Shown: positions 1-12,986, numbered from the stretch's first letter. The stretch is DNA of 64,000 bases from Ifrita kowaldi (GCA_013398055.1 VZRS01000308.1:76628-140627), one strand, 5' to 3'. A program made the numbers and translations. Notes: generated by a model from the letters alone, not told the origin.

Positions 1-3000
1 TGAGCCCGCTGGGTGCTGCACGCCTCTTTGTAGCTGTTTAGTGCTCGCAAAAGGTTCCCACTCTTCCCAGAGGTTTTACTTGAATGTGGGGGAATTGGAG
101 ACCAGTGACATGAATTTTTACCTTTTCCTGAAGGCAGGTATGGAACAAAGACAGGCCTAACGTCAAAGTGATGTCCAAACCTTTTATTTTTTTTTAAAAA
201 AGCCCCAGCCATGTCCTGTTTCTGTCTGTATTTAAATATATCACATAACAGCCTAAATCTAGTACCTTGCAAATAATTCCAGGTGTTACAGGGTGGCTAA
301 AGTCATCTGTAGTTAGGGTTCTTCAAAGCTGCCCAGTCTTGAAATGAAATTGCTCTTGCATTGCAAGCTATGTGTTGAAGGATAAGCTCCACTACTTGTA
401 ACAGCTTTTCTTTAGAGTATTTTTCTTGGATTTGTATTTGTAAGTATTTGTTGACATCTCTATAGGTGCAATTTTCTCTCTTTGAAATCTTAGTTCTTGT
501 ATCATCTCCCCTGTCGAACTCAATGCACATAATGAATCTTGTGCTGCATAGAAATGGATTTCTCTGAGACCTGTCTCTGTTGGGGTTGTTTGACAGTTCT
601 GTAAGTGCTGTTTGTTGTTTCTTCTCCAGCACCTCTCTCTGTAAACTTTCTTTACATCTCTACCATTCAGTAATTCCCTTAGACTTGTTCTTATCATTGC
701 CTTATTTATAGTCCCTGCATGTGTAGCAGTTTATTCTCATCACACAGGTGTATTTGAGTGTAGTTAAAAGTTTTATTGTGCCTAGCTACAAGCTGGAATA
801 ATTAATCTTCCAACCATTCTTTCCACTGGATGCTCTGAGGAGATGGACAGATATCCTTTGAAATCATGCTGCAATGTTAAATTGAGCAGAGGTTTAGCAA
901 GTCTGTTAATCCTAAAGATGTTGAATGTTTGTTAGATTACATTGCCTCAGTGACCACTCTGAACCCACAAAATGTTACCAGAACAGTAAGGCAGCATCAC
1001 CTGGTGTTGGGAAGTTAAGGAAATGTGGATGGTGAAATGTGTGCTGAGTATACTTTAGGTTATTAATAGTTGTTCGTAAGTATTACAAACATTAAACAGG
1101 ATTATGAGGGAGCTGTGTTCAGAAAAGCTCTTTCAAGGCGTGTTCATGGCTGTGGCAGGTTTTTCTGTATTAAGTGTGATACTCAAATTTTACTAACATA
1201 GTTTGTTGCAAAATACAATGTATCCTTGAGATTAAACTTTATAGTCCTGTTAAATACACAGTCTTAAACTTTGGAACTAGTTTGGGGGGACCTTCCCTTT
1301 GCCCTTTTCTCACTGGAGCTCAAGCTGATCAAATAAAACCAAACCTATTTCTGAGTTCTAAACTAGCTGTTGAACTGAGCCAAACTGCAATGAAGTAAAT
1401 GTCTGTTGCACCTGCATAAAGGCTGCAGCTGTCAAAAGCTTGTTTATCACTTCAGTACTTCTTGGGTCCAGGTGTTCAGCCAGCGACTTCCCCTAATGCA
1501 GTGGTTTGTTTCAGATCTTCAGCAGAAAAGATGTTACTGCTTTATGCAGACTAGAGTGTGCTTAACCTTTGCATGTGTGAAGATGCCAGGAACCCAGATG
1601 TAATTTCAGAGGCTTGTTTTAAAGGAAGCTTAAATGAACTAACACTTTCTGTCAGCACTGAAAGATTATTTGAAAGACCGAGTTTTCAGGTGAAGAGCTA
1701 AAAGGACACACTTGCATCTCTCTTACTGTTTGCTTAATCAGATAAACCTTTACTGTTTTGTCCTTCAGCTTGGTTACCAAAGTTGACCTTGTCAGAATGC
1801 TGTTGTCTGTGAAGGTAACTACCCAAGTGGGAGGTTCCATTTTCTTTCCGAACACTCTTGGTCGTGTCCTCCCTTGCACAGTTGCTGTCTGTGAATATTC
1901 TATGCTGAACTTGCCAAGTGTCTTAAACTGCTGCCATTCAAAATTTGTCCCAGTCAGGGAAGATTAAAAGTAAAGGCCTTCCTCAACTCTCATTATTCAC
2001 CTGGCATTTTTGTGCTCAAATAAAATAGTAGTTTTGGCTTATACTGACTGAAGTGTGGTCTACAGTACTTGTGTACTAATTGGCACCTTGTGCCTGTTTG
2101 CTTCCCATACAGGGGCATGGCTTTACATTAAGGCTTTTTAGGCCATTCTCTGCAAGTAAACTTAGTAATTTGGAGTTCTAGTGACTTCTGTAAAACCCCT
2201 TTGACAAGTATATCTTTCCACAGAATTTGCTTGTAGAAGTAATGACTTATTGAATGTCAGATAGTGTTGAGGTAGTACACATAATATATTAAGCTTTTCC
2301 ATCAAGCAAAGGTGATCTTCCAGTATTTAAAGAAAAATAGTCATACTAATGTAGCTAAAGTAGTTCACCTTTTTTTTCCATTGTCTTATGTGGTGTAACT
2401 TTGTCTAATGGGATTTCTTTTAGTTGATGTAATTGTCACAAACACTTTTTCTAAATACCTACTGCAATGTGTACCCCTTGGTTTGTGTCTTGACCTCTAA
2501 CACAGGATTTCCTGAATCCAGCTGTTCATTGTGCTGCTGAAGGCTGACTGCATAGAGACAAAGTAGTTATCTGGCTTTTGAAATAGTCTAGTGAACTAGT
2601 AAGAGCTGCATAGCTCAACTGAACTAATTTTTACTGAAGTACCTTTAATAGGTCTGGCAAAAGGGATGTCCCTGGTGACACTTGAAGTAATGTTTGAATT
2701 GAATGGTGAAAGCACACACAGTACTGATGTGTACTGCTTTTGTCTTCATATTTCATTCCATTATTTTAATGGACTTTAATTTGTGGTCTGCTCATACTCG
2801 GGGCATTTGTTGACTGGGGGCTCACATGTAGAGCAGGTTATATGAAGTGCAGATCCCTTCAGAGGCTTCACCATTCCAAAGCTCATGGGATGTGCAAAAC
2901 AGAAGCTGGAAACCAACAAATAATTAACTTCACAGGAACAACAAGAAATTCTTCAAACTACCATTCAGTTTTTGTACTTGTAGTGTAATACCAAGACCTC

Positions 3001-4220
3001 TTTATTTAAAACAAAATTTTTGCTATTTGAAAGCTGTGTGGTACTTGGGTTTTATTTTCTGAATTCCAATGGATCTGGTAACTAGATGGGTGTTGTAGAA
3101 TTTGAGATCTTTGTGTGCCACCTCTTGAGGTGGTATCTCCTGCCAGATGAATTAAGGTTTCTTCAGTAGCAAATTATGGATGGTGAGCCATGATAGAGAA
3201 CAAGTTTGGGCCATGAGATGGAATTTGGTTGTCAGCTACACACCATATTTCATATCTGTTCAATGCATTTCCATGCTCTTTCCACACAGATAATGTAGCA
3301 GCAAGGTTTAACTACTTTGTGCAAGCCTGCATAGAATTTTACTGTTGTGCAAACTCTTCCTGTAGTTTGCTTTTTTTATACTCTAGGGTTTTATATGAAA
3401 ACATGTAAACAGTGTACTTGTGAACTGCTAAAATAAGGATATACACATACATATGCTCATTCAGTATAGTTGCACAATGATCTTCTGGAAAGTTACAATT
3501 TTGAGACAAAGATACACTTTTCTTAAATTACTAAATTGGGGATAATACTTTGTCATGAGAAGAAAATATTACTATTACTATTTCATAGTATGAAAAATTA
3601 GGACAGTAAAGCTTGGAGAAGTGTGCTTCATGTTGCTGTAAGAATTGAGATGTATGGATATTTACAGAATACTGCTCAGGACTTCTAAATTTAGTGCTAT
3701 CTGCAGTTCACCAGCTGTACTATTTACTGAAAAATATTTGGACTACCATAGGTTCCTCATTTTTAATTTCCATAGTTGTATGCAAGCTAATGAAGGGAGA
3801 CTTCCCTGTGTGCAGATTATATAGCTCATTAGATCCCTGAAATGCCATGAAGTAGCATCTTAACATAAGTGGTTCTCACCTGGCCTAAGGCCTCCAGCAA
3901 GAACATTTCACACTTGGGATCATAAAAACAAACCTACTAGTTGGGCTTTTTGTTTTAAACAAGCCAACCAGATGTCTGAAACTCTTCAGAATGAACCTGA
4001 AGGCAAACAGGAGGAGGTTTATTAGCTGTGTGTGTTTTGGGAGCAGCATGTATGGAAGAGATTTGTATAATCCCTCAGCTCCAAGCCCATAGGCTTTGGT
4101 AATAGAACAGTACTTCAGTGCTGATATTATTCCATTCTATCACAGGGAAGCAGGATGTGCGTGGGGTAATTGTTGTCACTGTTGTATGAATTAAGGGTCA
4201 GTGCTATTTTTTTTGTCAGC

Positions 4221-4467
4221 CCTGGTTATTTTTAAAGTATGCATTTGTGCCTGTTTTACTTCCCAGTTTTAAGGGCAGACACTAAGAGAAAGTAGGTGAT
4301 ACTACTCATTATTTTTATTTTTCTTCCTCTGGCTTTTTGAACTGGCGTGAAGTAAATATCTCGCTAGTAGGGCCAGTTGATCTATTTTTTTTATTCCTCA
4401 AGCCTTAGAGTAAAAAAAAAAAATCTTATGGGTCTTGTACAGTCTGGATCACTTGCTTTTGGAAAAG
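4221..4467 (+). repeat. Direct duplication, copy 1 (ends at N)
   Basis: This segment repeats immediately after the N at 4468 as 4469-4714. The copies are essentially identical apart from a poly-A run of 12 versus 11 bases and disagreement in the last few bases before the N (after tgcttt). The shape, unique sequence then copy, N, copy, unique sequence, is what two overlapping contig ends give when joined end to end without merging. I read this as a false duplication rather than a genomic repeat. Confidence 0.9.
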
Positions 4468-4468
4468 N
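4468..4468. other. Assembly gap (single N)
   Basis: One ambiguous base sits exactly at the junction between two nearly identical direct copies of about 247 bp. It is best read as a placeholder for a contig join and not a biological base. Confidence 0.95.
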
Positions 4469-4714
4469 CCTGGTTATTTTTAAAGTATGCATTTGTGCCT
4501 GTTTTACTTCCCAGTTTTAAGGGCAGACACTAAGAGAAAGTAGGTGATACTACTCATTATTTTTATTTTTCTTCCTCTGGCTTTTTGAACTGGCGTGAAG
4601 TAAATATCTCGCTAGTAGGGCCAGTTGATCTATTTTTTTTATTCCTCAAGCCTTAGAGTAAAAAAAAAAATCTTATGGGTCTTGTACAGTCTGGATCACT
4701 TGCTTTAGTGAAAG
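4469..4714 (+). repeat. Direct duplication, copy 2
   Basis: Second copy of 4221-4467, starting at the first base after the N and running into unique sequence at about 4715. See copy 1 for the differences. It is probably an assembly artefact. Confidence 0.9.
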
Positions 4715-5927
4715 TCCGCTAGGTAGGTAGATTTCTCCAAACACTAATGTTACCAGTATAAATTACTATTTGAGTCTGAATTTTGTATCTTACTGGAGGC
4801 TTTGTCTATGAAGTAAATATTTCCATTGGTTTTAAGTAGCATCTTCATAAAAGCAGTATATGGGGGTGAAACTAATTTGTGTAGGACCTGAGCTTTGAGA
4901 TTTTAGTAGTGTAGACTGAAAGTTACAGCAAAAAAGTGGTCATTGCCAACTAGGTTTTGTTCTGAATTGCTTAAACAGGCAATAGCTCTTGGTTTGAGTA
5001 GTGTTGTCTTGAAATAATGACTGTGAACTCATTTAGTTCATAATTGTGGCAAAAGCTGAGGGCTTGGTGTTCATGTGTTCAAGCCTCAGTAGATCAGGCT
5101 ACTGTTCCTCAATATCACGTCATAGCCTTGAGCTTTCTGCAGTAGGGCTGAGGAGAAAGAGTCCAAGTCTCACATTGCAGGGAGATGACTGGTCGTGGGC
5201 CAGTGCTGATGGCTCATTCAAATGGAACTCCAAACAGAGTAGATGTAAATATTCTTCATCAAAATTGATGAAATCCTTGCCTGTCATTGTGGTGGATTAT
5301 TTTAGGAAAGAGCGTAAGTAACATAAGCATCTTGGAACAGCATCTTTGTACAGCATCAGACACAAGGCACAGCTAATCTGTTGTCCTATCTGACACAGAT
5401 GCTTTAAAAGATGCAGGATGACTTGTCTGTGATATGAGTATTAGGTCGTCTTCGGATGTGAAAGGCAGGTTTAAACCTGAGAGACTGACTTCTTACTGAT
5501 ATGAGTTGGCAATAAAAAATGCTTTAACCTCTGGCTGAGTTGAATTCTTAGCCCTAGTTTCCTGTAGCCATATATTCCCTGCTTTAATTAGGTATGACCT
5601 GGAAAAAGTCTCTTGAGCTTGCTTCACCACTTTTGTTGCTTTGAGAAGTGTACTTCATAAACTGTGACAAAGGTTTAACATTGCCTATCTCTACCCTTCT
5701 TTTTCCTTTCTGGAAGGAGACTCTCATCTTGGTTTAAAACCAAAGCCAAACCACTGACAGTTACTTGAGAAGTAAAAGGTGGTATATTTATTACAGACAA
5801 CAGCTCATTGTGTAAAATATTTTGTTTGTAATCAAGATGTATTAAATTATTTTAGGCATTTGTTTTGTATGTGTTTCTCGGCCAAGCTGGGTGAATTGTA
5901 CAGCCAAGGAAGGGAAACCATACCGTC

Positions 5928-5953
5928 AAAGGTAATACCAAAGTATTACCTTT
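5928..5953. repeat. Perfect 11-bp hairpin with 4-nt loop
   Basis: The arms AAAGGTAATAC (5928-5938) and GTATTACCTTT (5943-5953) are exact reverse complements separated by CAAA. Pairing extends two more positions across one mismatch. No gene assignment. It is too short for a typical miRNA precursor. Confidence 0.7.
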
Positions 5954-6433
5954 AACCTCTTTCCAACATACCGCCTGTCTGTTTTAAGTAAAGTGGAATC
6001 CATGGGCTGTGATGGATGAGGCTTCCCTTCCTTCTCATAGGAGCTCTCCCATCTGAAGTATGGGAGATGGAGTGGAAGTGAGCGTGTGGGATGCAGCCTT
6101 ATTTTAGTAGCAGTTTATATTTTTTCTCACCTGCCTTAGTGACCAGTTGGTCTTAGTGATGATGCTTTAGGGTCAAAACAGTAAAATTCTGGGCTCAGGA
6201 GTAATTTTCTGCATTTGAGGTAAGTGGACCTAATGTTTATTCTTGTCTATCTCGGGAGACATTAACAATCCACATCCTAGTTTTTGACCTTAAAATGGTG
6301 ATCTATAGTCCTGTGTTGCGCATTCATTAAGTGGTGTATGTTCTTTAGCAGAAAGTTTTGAGCTCTTGATATTCCTTCTGCTTTCAGAGCCTGTGGAATA
6401 TCTGAACAACTTGTCTCCAGTGGCCATCAGTTG

Positions 6434-6472
6434 ATGTAAAGGATGCCTTCTACATGTAAAGGATGCCTTCTA
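6434..6472 (+). repeat. Two-copy 20-bp tandem repeat
   Basis: The 19-mer ATGTAAAGGATGCCTTCTA occurs at 6434-6452 and again at 6454-6472, a period of 20 bp with no mismatch. It is a local tandem duplication in non-coding sequence. Confidence 0.9.
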
Positions 6473-9429
6473 GCCTATTTTTTCTTGTCCCTTTTTGGAG
6501 TTTTGTGCTTGAGTTGTGTCAGTCTGAATCGAAGCTTGAACACCTCATAATATTGAAGTTTCCTTCTAATAAAAACTGGCTTATGAAAGCACTGCATGGA
6601 GAAAGTGAAGAGGTTCTGTAGCTCACGAAATCTGTGTTCTGTCCTTTTGGAGAAACTCTAAATTGCAAATGTTGGAACTGGGTTCTTTGGTTTGTTTGTT
6701 CAGAGTTCTAGAATGTGTAGAGTGTGGTGTTAAGCCTTTATTTTGTCACATCTGAACTCTTCAGGGAGAACAACTACAATTTAAACAGAATTTTCTAGAT
6801 GGTTGTGAAACAGTTTCTACAGAATACAAACTAGGGTTGTAAACTCTCCTCTCTTTGTCCCTTTTGGTCAGAAACTGTTACTCTAATGCACTGTTTATAA
6901 ACTCTTTGTAAAGAACCTCAGAAAATAAAGTTAATGGCATTGAGAGGACTCCTGAAGTACAATATGGTGGAAATTGAGGTGTCCCCTTTTAGTACCAATC
7001 CCCCAAAACATTGATTGATAACTTTATAGCTGTAGGAAACTTTCTAATTAAAACTGATTTTTTTTTTTTTACTTGATGTAGAATTTTGGAAGGCTTGCAG
7101 AATAGCCACACTGCAGATTAGTGCTGGAAAGGATAGAGTCCAAATAATTCTCTTTTAAGTGCCTGCTATCAAGAACTTTTCTGGGCTAAAAGTTATTAGT
7201 AATAGACTTATGTTGTAAGGAATGCTTAGCCTCTCTGTGAACTTCTTACCACTGTAGTAAATAATGTGTACCTTCAGAAATAGAATGTTCTCTTCCCTTT
7301 TGGAAGTTGGAATTTTGCTTTGCAAGAACCTAGACATTTTGTAGCCTTTTGTCAGATGGCATAAAATATTAGCTTTGCAGTTTTTGAAAAGCTGATCTTC
7401 CAACTTAGTGTTGCTTCAAGCATAAGTGGGATGGGACACACAATGCTCTGTTAAAACTTGATCAGTTTTGTGTGATGTTTCAATTTTGAAATGCTTCTTG
7501 GATGCTTCAGAAAGTGCCAGGAGGCAAAAAATCACATCACCTTTCATCTAGAGTCTAGTAGCAAAATCATCTAGATCTGGAGTTGGTACTGCTCGAGTGA
7601 TTAGCTCCTTTGGCTTGCTGAAGCAGAGATAATATTTTAAAGGACCTACTTATCCGAATTGGAATTTTGACTCCAGCTAATCCTTTTCTTCTGCTGGGAG
7701 CAGGCTAAGCGCATGTATGGGATTGCTGGTAATAAGGGTTCCATGTAGCACTTGGAGCAAGGAGTAGGAAATAATGAGAAGTAACAGAAGAAACAACCTT
7801 CTCTGTTCTCTCAGGTCATTTTAGTGCCATAGGCAGAAAAAAATGGAATAGTGATCACCAAGAAACACCTACATCTGTCTTATGGGGAAATCATCTAAAA
7901 ATCTTGTGATCACTTCTTCTTTATGCAAGATAGAACTTCTAGAAAAGAGAAGAAATTGTTAGAAGTGTTTCAAACAAATGTTAATTTTCCCATCGAGATG
8001 AGCTGTTGCTGGAACATTTTGTCCTGCAGGATGCAGAGGAGGAGGAGGAGTGGGTTGGAAATGAGTCTGGCTGCTTTACTTTCTTAGAGCCAAGGAGAGA
8101 TTTTTTTTGTATTGGCTTTGTGTTCTTCATCAGGACTCTTCATCTCTTTGAAAGTAGCTTGTCAAATTGAATGAGCCTCTGACATCCTTTAATTGACTGG
8201 GAGGTTGGATAATCCATATTTTTAGTAGTCTTCCCAAAAAAAGACACCAGTGATGTCACTGAGAAGATACAGAATTCGTGACATGAGCACTTCTGTTCTA
8301 TCTCCACTGTTAATTTTGGCAGAGATTTTACAAGTCATTACTACTTGTAGCTAAACTTTTAAAGAAATAAACCCTCTCTCCTTTAGTAGTACTATAGAGA
8401 TACAATAATGAATCTTTACTTTTCTCAGCCTTCAGAATGAATAGAAAAGAACTTTAAAGCATAGACAGTGGTGATTCCATCACAGCTCATTCTCCAGCTG
8501 TGAGGAATGTTAGCTTTGGCTTGCATGTGGAGTTTGATTTTTGTATTCCATTTATTCCTTTTGATTAGTCTACCTTTCAACAATAAAAATAGCTTCTCTT
8601 CCTCCCCACCTCTCACCTCTGCCCCCCAGCTCAAGGAGATTGTAGGAAGATTAAGTCTCTTCCAGGACAGAGACTGAGTAACATCTTTTGTTGTGTGTGT
8701 TTATCTTGGAGGTCTCAGCTTGCTCACTATCCTACCTAATCAGGCTCCACAAAGGATGGTGTGCTAAGGGAAAGATGGCCGTAATCTTGTAGGACTCCAT
8801 CCAACTTGGAGCTCCAAGGGCTATTGTTATTAGCTCAAGGCTTAGAGGATATTCTTGTTTGAACTGGCAGTGCCTGGCTCTGCTGCTGCCTGTGGAGACT
8901 TGGTGACAGCAGAGGTGTGTTACCTGTGGGCTGTGCTTCCAGGGCAGCACTGGATTGTGCCAAGATCTCTGCCATGAGGCAGCTGAAAACATGCAAATTC
9001 AGCAGCATCCTCGTTGCCCTAACAAGGATGGTCAAATGGTTCATATTACTGAAAATCCAGTTAGTATGAAGTGCTGAGCAGTTTGAGAGGGATTCAGCCT
9101 GATAAGCATAAAGAGTACAATGAGGAGAGACTGAAAAATAAAGTTGGCTGCCTTTAACCAGCTCTAGAAAAATACCATGGTGGAAAAAGTACGTCAAGTA
9201 GACAGCTTACTCTCTCTGTGGATCCATTAAATACATACCATAGCAGAGAGTCTTGAAATAAACTAAACTCTCTAAAATAGAAAAATTAAGTGAGAAGCTT
9301 TCCTCTAGGAGGTACTGAGGGACAAGGAGCCAATAAATATGTAATAACAAAGTTTTAAAATGACAACAGTTGAGTGAAGCTAGAGTCACTCTGAAGAATC
9401 TCTTGTCTCCTGTCAGCCAATATTAATTA

Positions 9430-9469
9430 ACAAAGATGAGGGAAGCAATTCTTTGTGGAGTATAAATAG
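9430..9469 (+). promoter_or_regulatory. Candidate TATA promoter with paired SOX/TCF-like sites
   Basis: TATAAATAG lies at 9461-9469. Just upstream, ACAAAGA (9430-9436) and its exact reverse complement TCTTTGT (9450-9456) form an inverted pair resembling SOX or TCF/LEF core sites. A strong splice donor (CTG followed by gtaagt) follows at 9551. Together these would suit an alternative promoter and short non-coding first exon for FAM53A. This is inference from motifs only. TATA-like strings are common in AT-rich DNA. Confidence 0.3.
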
Positions 9470-9489
9470 CTCAACCAGAGTGAACCAGG

Positions 9490-9550
9490 AGGCTGGTCAC
9501 TGAGTTAAGGTGCTGAGGCTGCTGGGGTGATTTCAGATCCCTTTGAGCTG
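9490..9550 (+). other. FAM53A: Candidate non-coding first exon of FAM53A
   Basis: If transcription started about 30 bases below the TATA box at 9461, the transcript would run to the consensus donor at 9550/9551 (CTG|gtaagt). That gives an exon of about 60 bases with no ATG, which could splice to the exon 2 acceptor at 12739 across a 3.2 kb intron. The 5' end is a guess. No sequence conservation could be tested. Confidence 0.25.
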
Positions 9551-12500
9551 GTAAGTTTGACCAGTCAAAGAAATACAAATTGGAAAAGGAAGATGGGAGC
9601 GAAACATGTTCGAACCATGCTTGAGGAGGAGATGCCTAGTTTCTAATTAAAGAAAAATCTGCCTGGCTCACTGTAGGAAATGCTGATGTCAACTGGCTTT
9701 CTTGTGTGGTGTATTTTTTTTTTTTTTTTCTGATGCTGTAGTTGGACAGGTACTTGGACAAGCAGTGTCAGCATCCCACAATGCGCCCACACAAGCATTT
9801 GTGTCCAGTTCATGGCAAACCAGGCTGGGGAGCTGATCCAGCTGGAAAACAGCATTTCCCAGAAACAAAAGGAAGTGTTTTGGTTTTATCCAGCTATAAA
9901 AATTCCTTGATCTAGTTCTGTGATGAGCAGAAACACTTGTGCTGGCACACTGCTGTGGGCCACAAATAGCCAGAGAAGAGAATATGTTGGCAGTTGTGAT
10001 GGCAGCTGAGGTACATCAAACTGCAACCTAGAATGGCTTTCAGTGGTAGGTGTGTGATGGTGAACATTTTGACCACTTAAACATTAATTGTGTCGTCCTT
10101 AACAAGGACTGCCCAGGAAGAACAGATTTCTAGTGTGAAACAGTTAATGCCAACATGCAGATCAAGCACATTTTAAGAAAGATGAGAAGGGAATTCACTT
10201 CCAAAGCATGCTTCTGATCTGAACTACAGCCTCTGCTGTTAGGGTTGTGCTTCATATTGAGAAATGAAATTTACTCAGGAGGAGGAGCAGTAGAAAATGG
10301 GAGCAGATGGGTGAAGGCTTTTCTGGCTAACAGCACCTTTTCATCCCTGCCCCCTACTTAGGAATAAAATCTTTGTCGGTGGAGCATGTCGCCATTTGAA
10401 AAATGATTATTGGTAAGTGTGAGTTGCTAAAATGAAACTTTTTGTGGGGGGTTTTCCACATTGCCTGTGTTTCAGAACTGATTGGGTTCCATGCTGTCAG
10501 AAAGGGCCTGGGTGGTTGCAGTGCCCAAGTATTACTTTTCAGTAGCTGGTAGGATTTATGAATGTGGATAACTACAATTCAGCATGATTCTGAAAGTGCC
10601 ATGCTTCTGTGATTTCATTTGCTTTCCCTTTATCCTTTTATTCAGTTGGTTCATTAACTAAAGTCTAATATCATTGTGTTGAGTCTCTCCTTATTTTAAC
10701 TTGTATTAAGCTGACTTAAAATTGCAGTGAAACATTTGAAGATACTGATTTGAAGTACTAAGCAAAATAAAACTATAATTAACTGATTGCATATTAGTTT
10801 TTCTCCCATCTTTGGTAGTTTTATCGAATTTTGATTTTTTTTCCTTCAGGGGAGAAAAAACCCCACAAATTCTTCTACGGCCCTTCCAAATAGAAATAAT
10901 GAAGCATCTGCTGAACTTTTCAGCTGATTCTTTGTAGTAGCCTCTTACTTGTGGAAATGTTCATCCTTAACATAGATCTGAAAGTCTTTGCACTGGTTAT
11001 GAAGCTCTTCAGTATGTTTTCAATCTGTAAAGGAGCAACTTCTGACCTCCAGTCAGCCTTTTGTGTGACTTCTATTCTGGATTTCCAGATTTACTTTAAC
11101 TCCACCAGGTTTCAAAGGGACACAGCAGTGTTTGATTGTGCTGCTCTAGATGCTGCTGTGTTCACATGCTTGCCTTCAAACTTAGCTTCAGTATTTCATG
11201 AACCACGCTCTGCTTTGACTGCTCACATTGAACAGTGTATGCACAGCTTTTACCAGTGAGTGTATGAACTTGGGGGTTTTTTAATATTTGACCTGGTGTA
11301 ATTTCAGAACAAGATGTAAATATTTCAAGTTGTTGTGTGCTTTCCTGAAAGACAGGACATATGTGGTAAAAACAGACCAGCTGAATTTTCAGCTATCTGG
11401 GTAGCATTATTTGTGGAGAAAGAGCATTTCTAAGCCTGTTATCTTGCAGCAAAAGGAAAAGTAGATATAAGAACAAGGCCAAAAGCTGGGTAGAAGTTGT
11501 ATTTGTGGAACAGCTCTAAGGCTGAGGGAGGCTGCTGTGTAGCAGGCTGCTGTGAAGGTGAAGTAGTGCATGGTTAGCATATGAAAGTCAGAGGGGTACT
11601 TAAAGGCAACAGGTTTAAAAGATAGTCTAACATCACTATTACGACTATTAATATCTTAGTTTTAAGTGAGTTTAACTTGACTCATAGCCTCAAGTTGCTT
11701 TTTTTCCTTCTACTACTGGTTATTTAAATAGCTAATTAGTAGTATGGAAGAGGCAATATTTTATGAAAACACTATTTGAAAATAATTTTCTGCCTTTTTT
11801 TTAAACTGTAGCTGTTAAAACTAGAAAATGTAAGTAAACTTGTGGTCCTAGCAGCATCAATGTTCCTTCCCAAAGCCTCCTGTTTAAATTTGGAAATACC
11901 TCTATGAGGATCTCATCCTACTTTATATTCCATAAGTGGTCCCTGAATATGCTTGACCAGCTTAAATAATCAGGAATGATTAATGCAGGTCACTAGAGGG
12001 AAGGGAGGGGAAATGAAGAGGATTTTTTAGGATAAAAAGAGGTAGCTGATGAACCTAGTGCTTTTGATTTAGATGACTGCTCACAGAATAAAGGTATCAA
12101 AGCTGTTGTCTGTGATACTTTTATGTGTATAGCAATCTGTCCTGGTTAGGAGATCTGGTGTTTGCTGACAGGTAACAATTATGTAACCTTTAAAAAAAAA
12201 AAAAACAACCTGGAAAAAACCCCGGGGCAAGGTATTAAAAATAGCTGAAGATTTGGGAAGTGGGCATAGTGTTTGTTACCCACTGCTCCACTTTTCTTAA
12301 GAAGGGGTTAGTGATGAAAAACTATGGTAAAATGCTTTAAAATGCCAGATAGTGTTAAACATGCAGAACAGTATGGTGGGTGTCTGCCTGTGTCATAGGC
12401 TGTTCTAATATACCTGGCTTGGGCTTCAGTAGTTTAAATGGGGGAAAGCTTTCCATCTGCCTTGGATCAAACCCCTAGGTAGAATCAGTTCAATAGCAGG

Positions 12501-12739
12501 AAACAGCCAAATGGTACTCTGGTCTTTGCCATTGAGTCTTATCTCCTTTCTGAAATCTTAATCAGTGAAACCTCAAATAGGAGTATTCTTTCATGAGTAG
12601 AGATGTGTAATTTGAAATGCCAGGCCATCAGCTTGCATGAAGGAATAGTCCAAATAAGAGTTGTGTTATTACAATACTAATTATGATGTATGCAAGAATT
12701 TTTCTGACGTTTTTCCTTTTTTCTAATCCAATTTTACAG

Positions 12740-12986
12740 GAAGCCAGACATGATACACTGACAACATTTGAAAACAAACTTTGGCAATAAGATGGAAGCA
12801 TAAATCTCAAGATTCTAGACCAAAACAGAAATGGCTCATGAGTATTGAAAGAAGAGACTGAAGAGCCCCCGACACTTCCGTGTGAGCAGTGGAAAAGGAA
12901 CAACTACCATGGTAACACTAATAACAGAAAAGCTGCAGAACCAGAGCTTGGATGATCTGACTTGTAAAACATACAATATTAATCTG
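12740..12986 (+). CDS. FAM53A: FAM53A exon 2 (5' UTR plus residues 1-26)
   Basis: FAM53A is a nuclear protein first described from the dorsal neural tube. The FAM53 family also includes FAM53B/Simplet, linked to nuclear entry of beta-catenin, and FAM53C. A pyrimidine-rich tract ending in ttttacag places the acceptor at 12739. The coding part is 12909-12986, starting MVTLITEKLQNQSLDDLTCK, the conserved family amino terminus, and ending ...TYNINL before the donor gtaagg at 12987. The start is chosen because this opening matches the family and the ATG has A at -3 and G at +4, a strong Kozak context. The exon ends between codons. Four short upstream ORFs lie in the 169-base leader. Identification is from remembered family sequence and the consistent three-exon reading, not from a search. 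Confidence 0.93.
12750..12861 (+). promoter_or_regulatory. Cluster of four short upstream ORFs in the exon 2 leader
   Basis: Four AUGs precede the main start within the same exon: 12750-12761 (3 codons plus stop), 12792-12803 (3 codons), 12831-12848 (5 codons) and 12838-12861 (7 codons, overlapping the third). All terminate before the main ATG at 12909. Such uORFs commonly reduce translation or make it dependent on re-initiation. Whether they act here is inferred. Confidence 0.6.

Larger units (their letters stand above)
1..12739 (+). other. FAM53A: Upstream sequence / intron 1 of FAM53A
   Basis: No coding exon is recognisable between the left edge and the exon 2 acceptor at 12739. The stretch is AT-rich and punctuated by stops in all frames. 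It holds a 247-bp direct duplication around a single N (4221-4714), a two-copy 20-bp tandem repeat (6434-6472), an 11-bp hairpin (5928-5953), a 16-T run (9714-9729), and a TATA-plus-splice-donor combination at 9461-9556 that may mark an alternative first exon. Whether this is intron or 5' flank depends on where transcription starts. No CpG-island-like block is visible, so the main promoter may lie to the left of the window. Confidence 0.6.
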
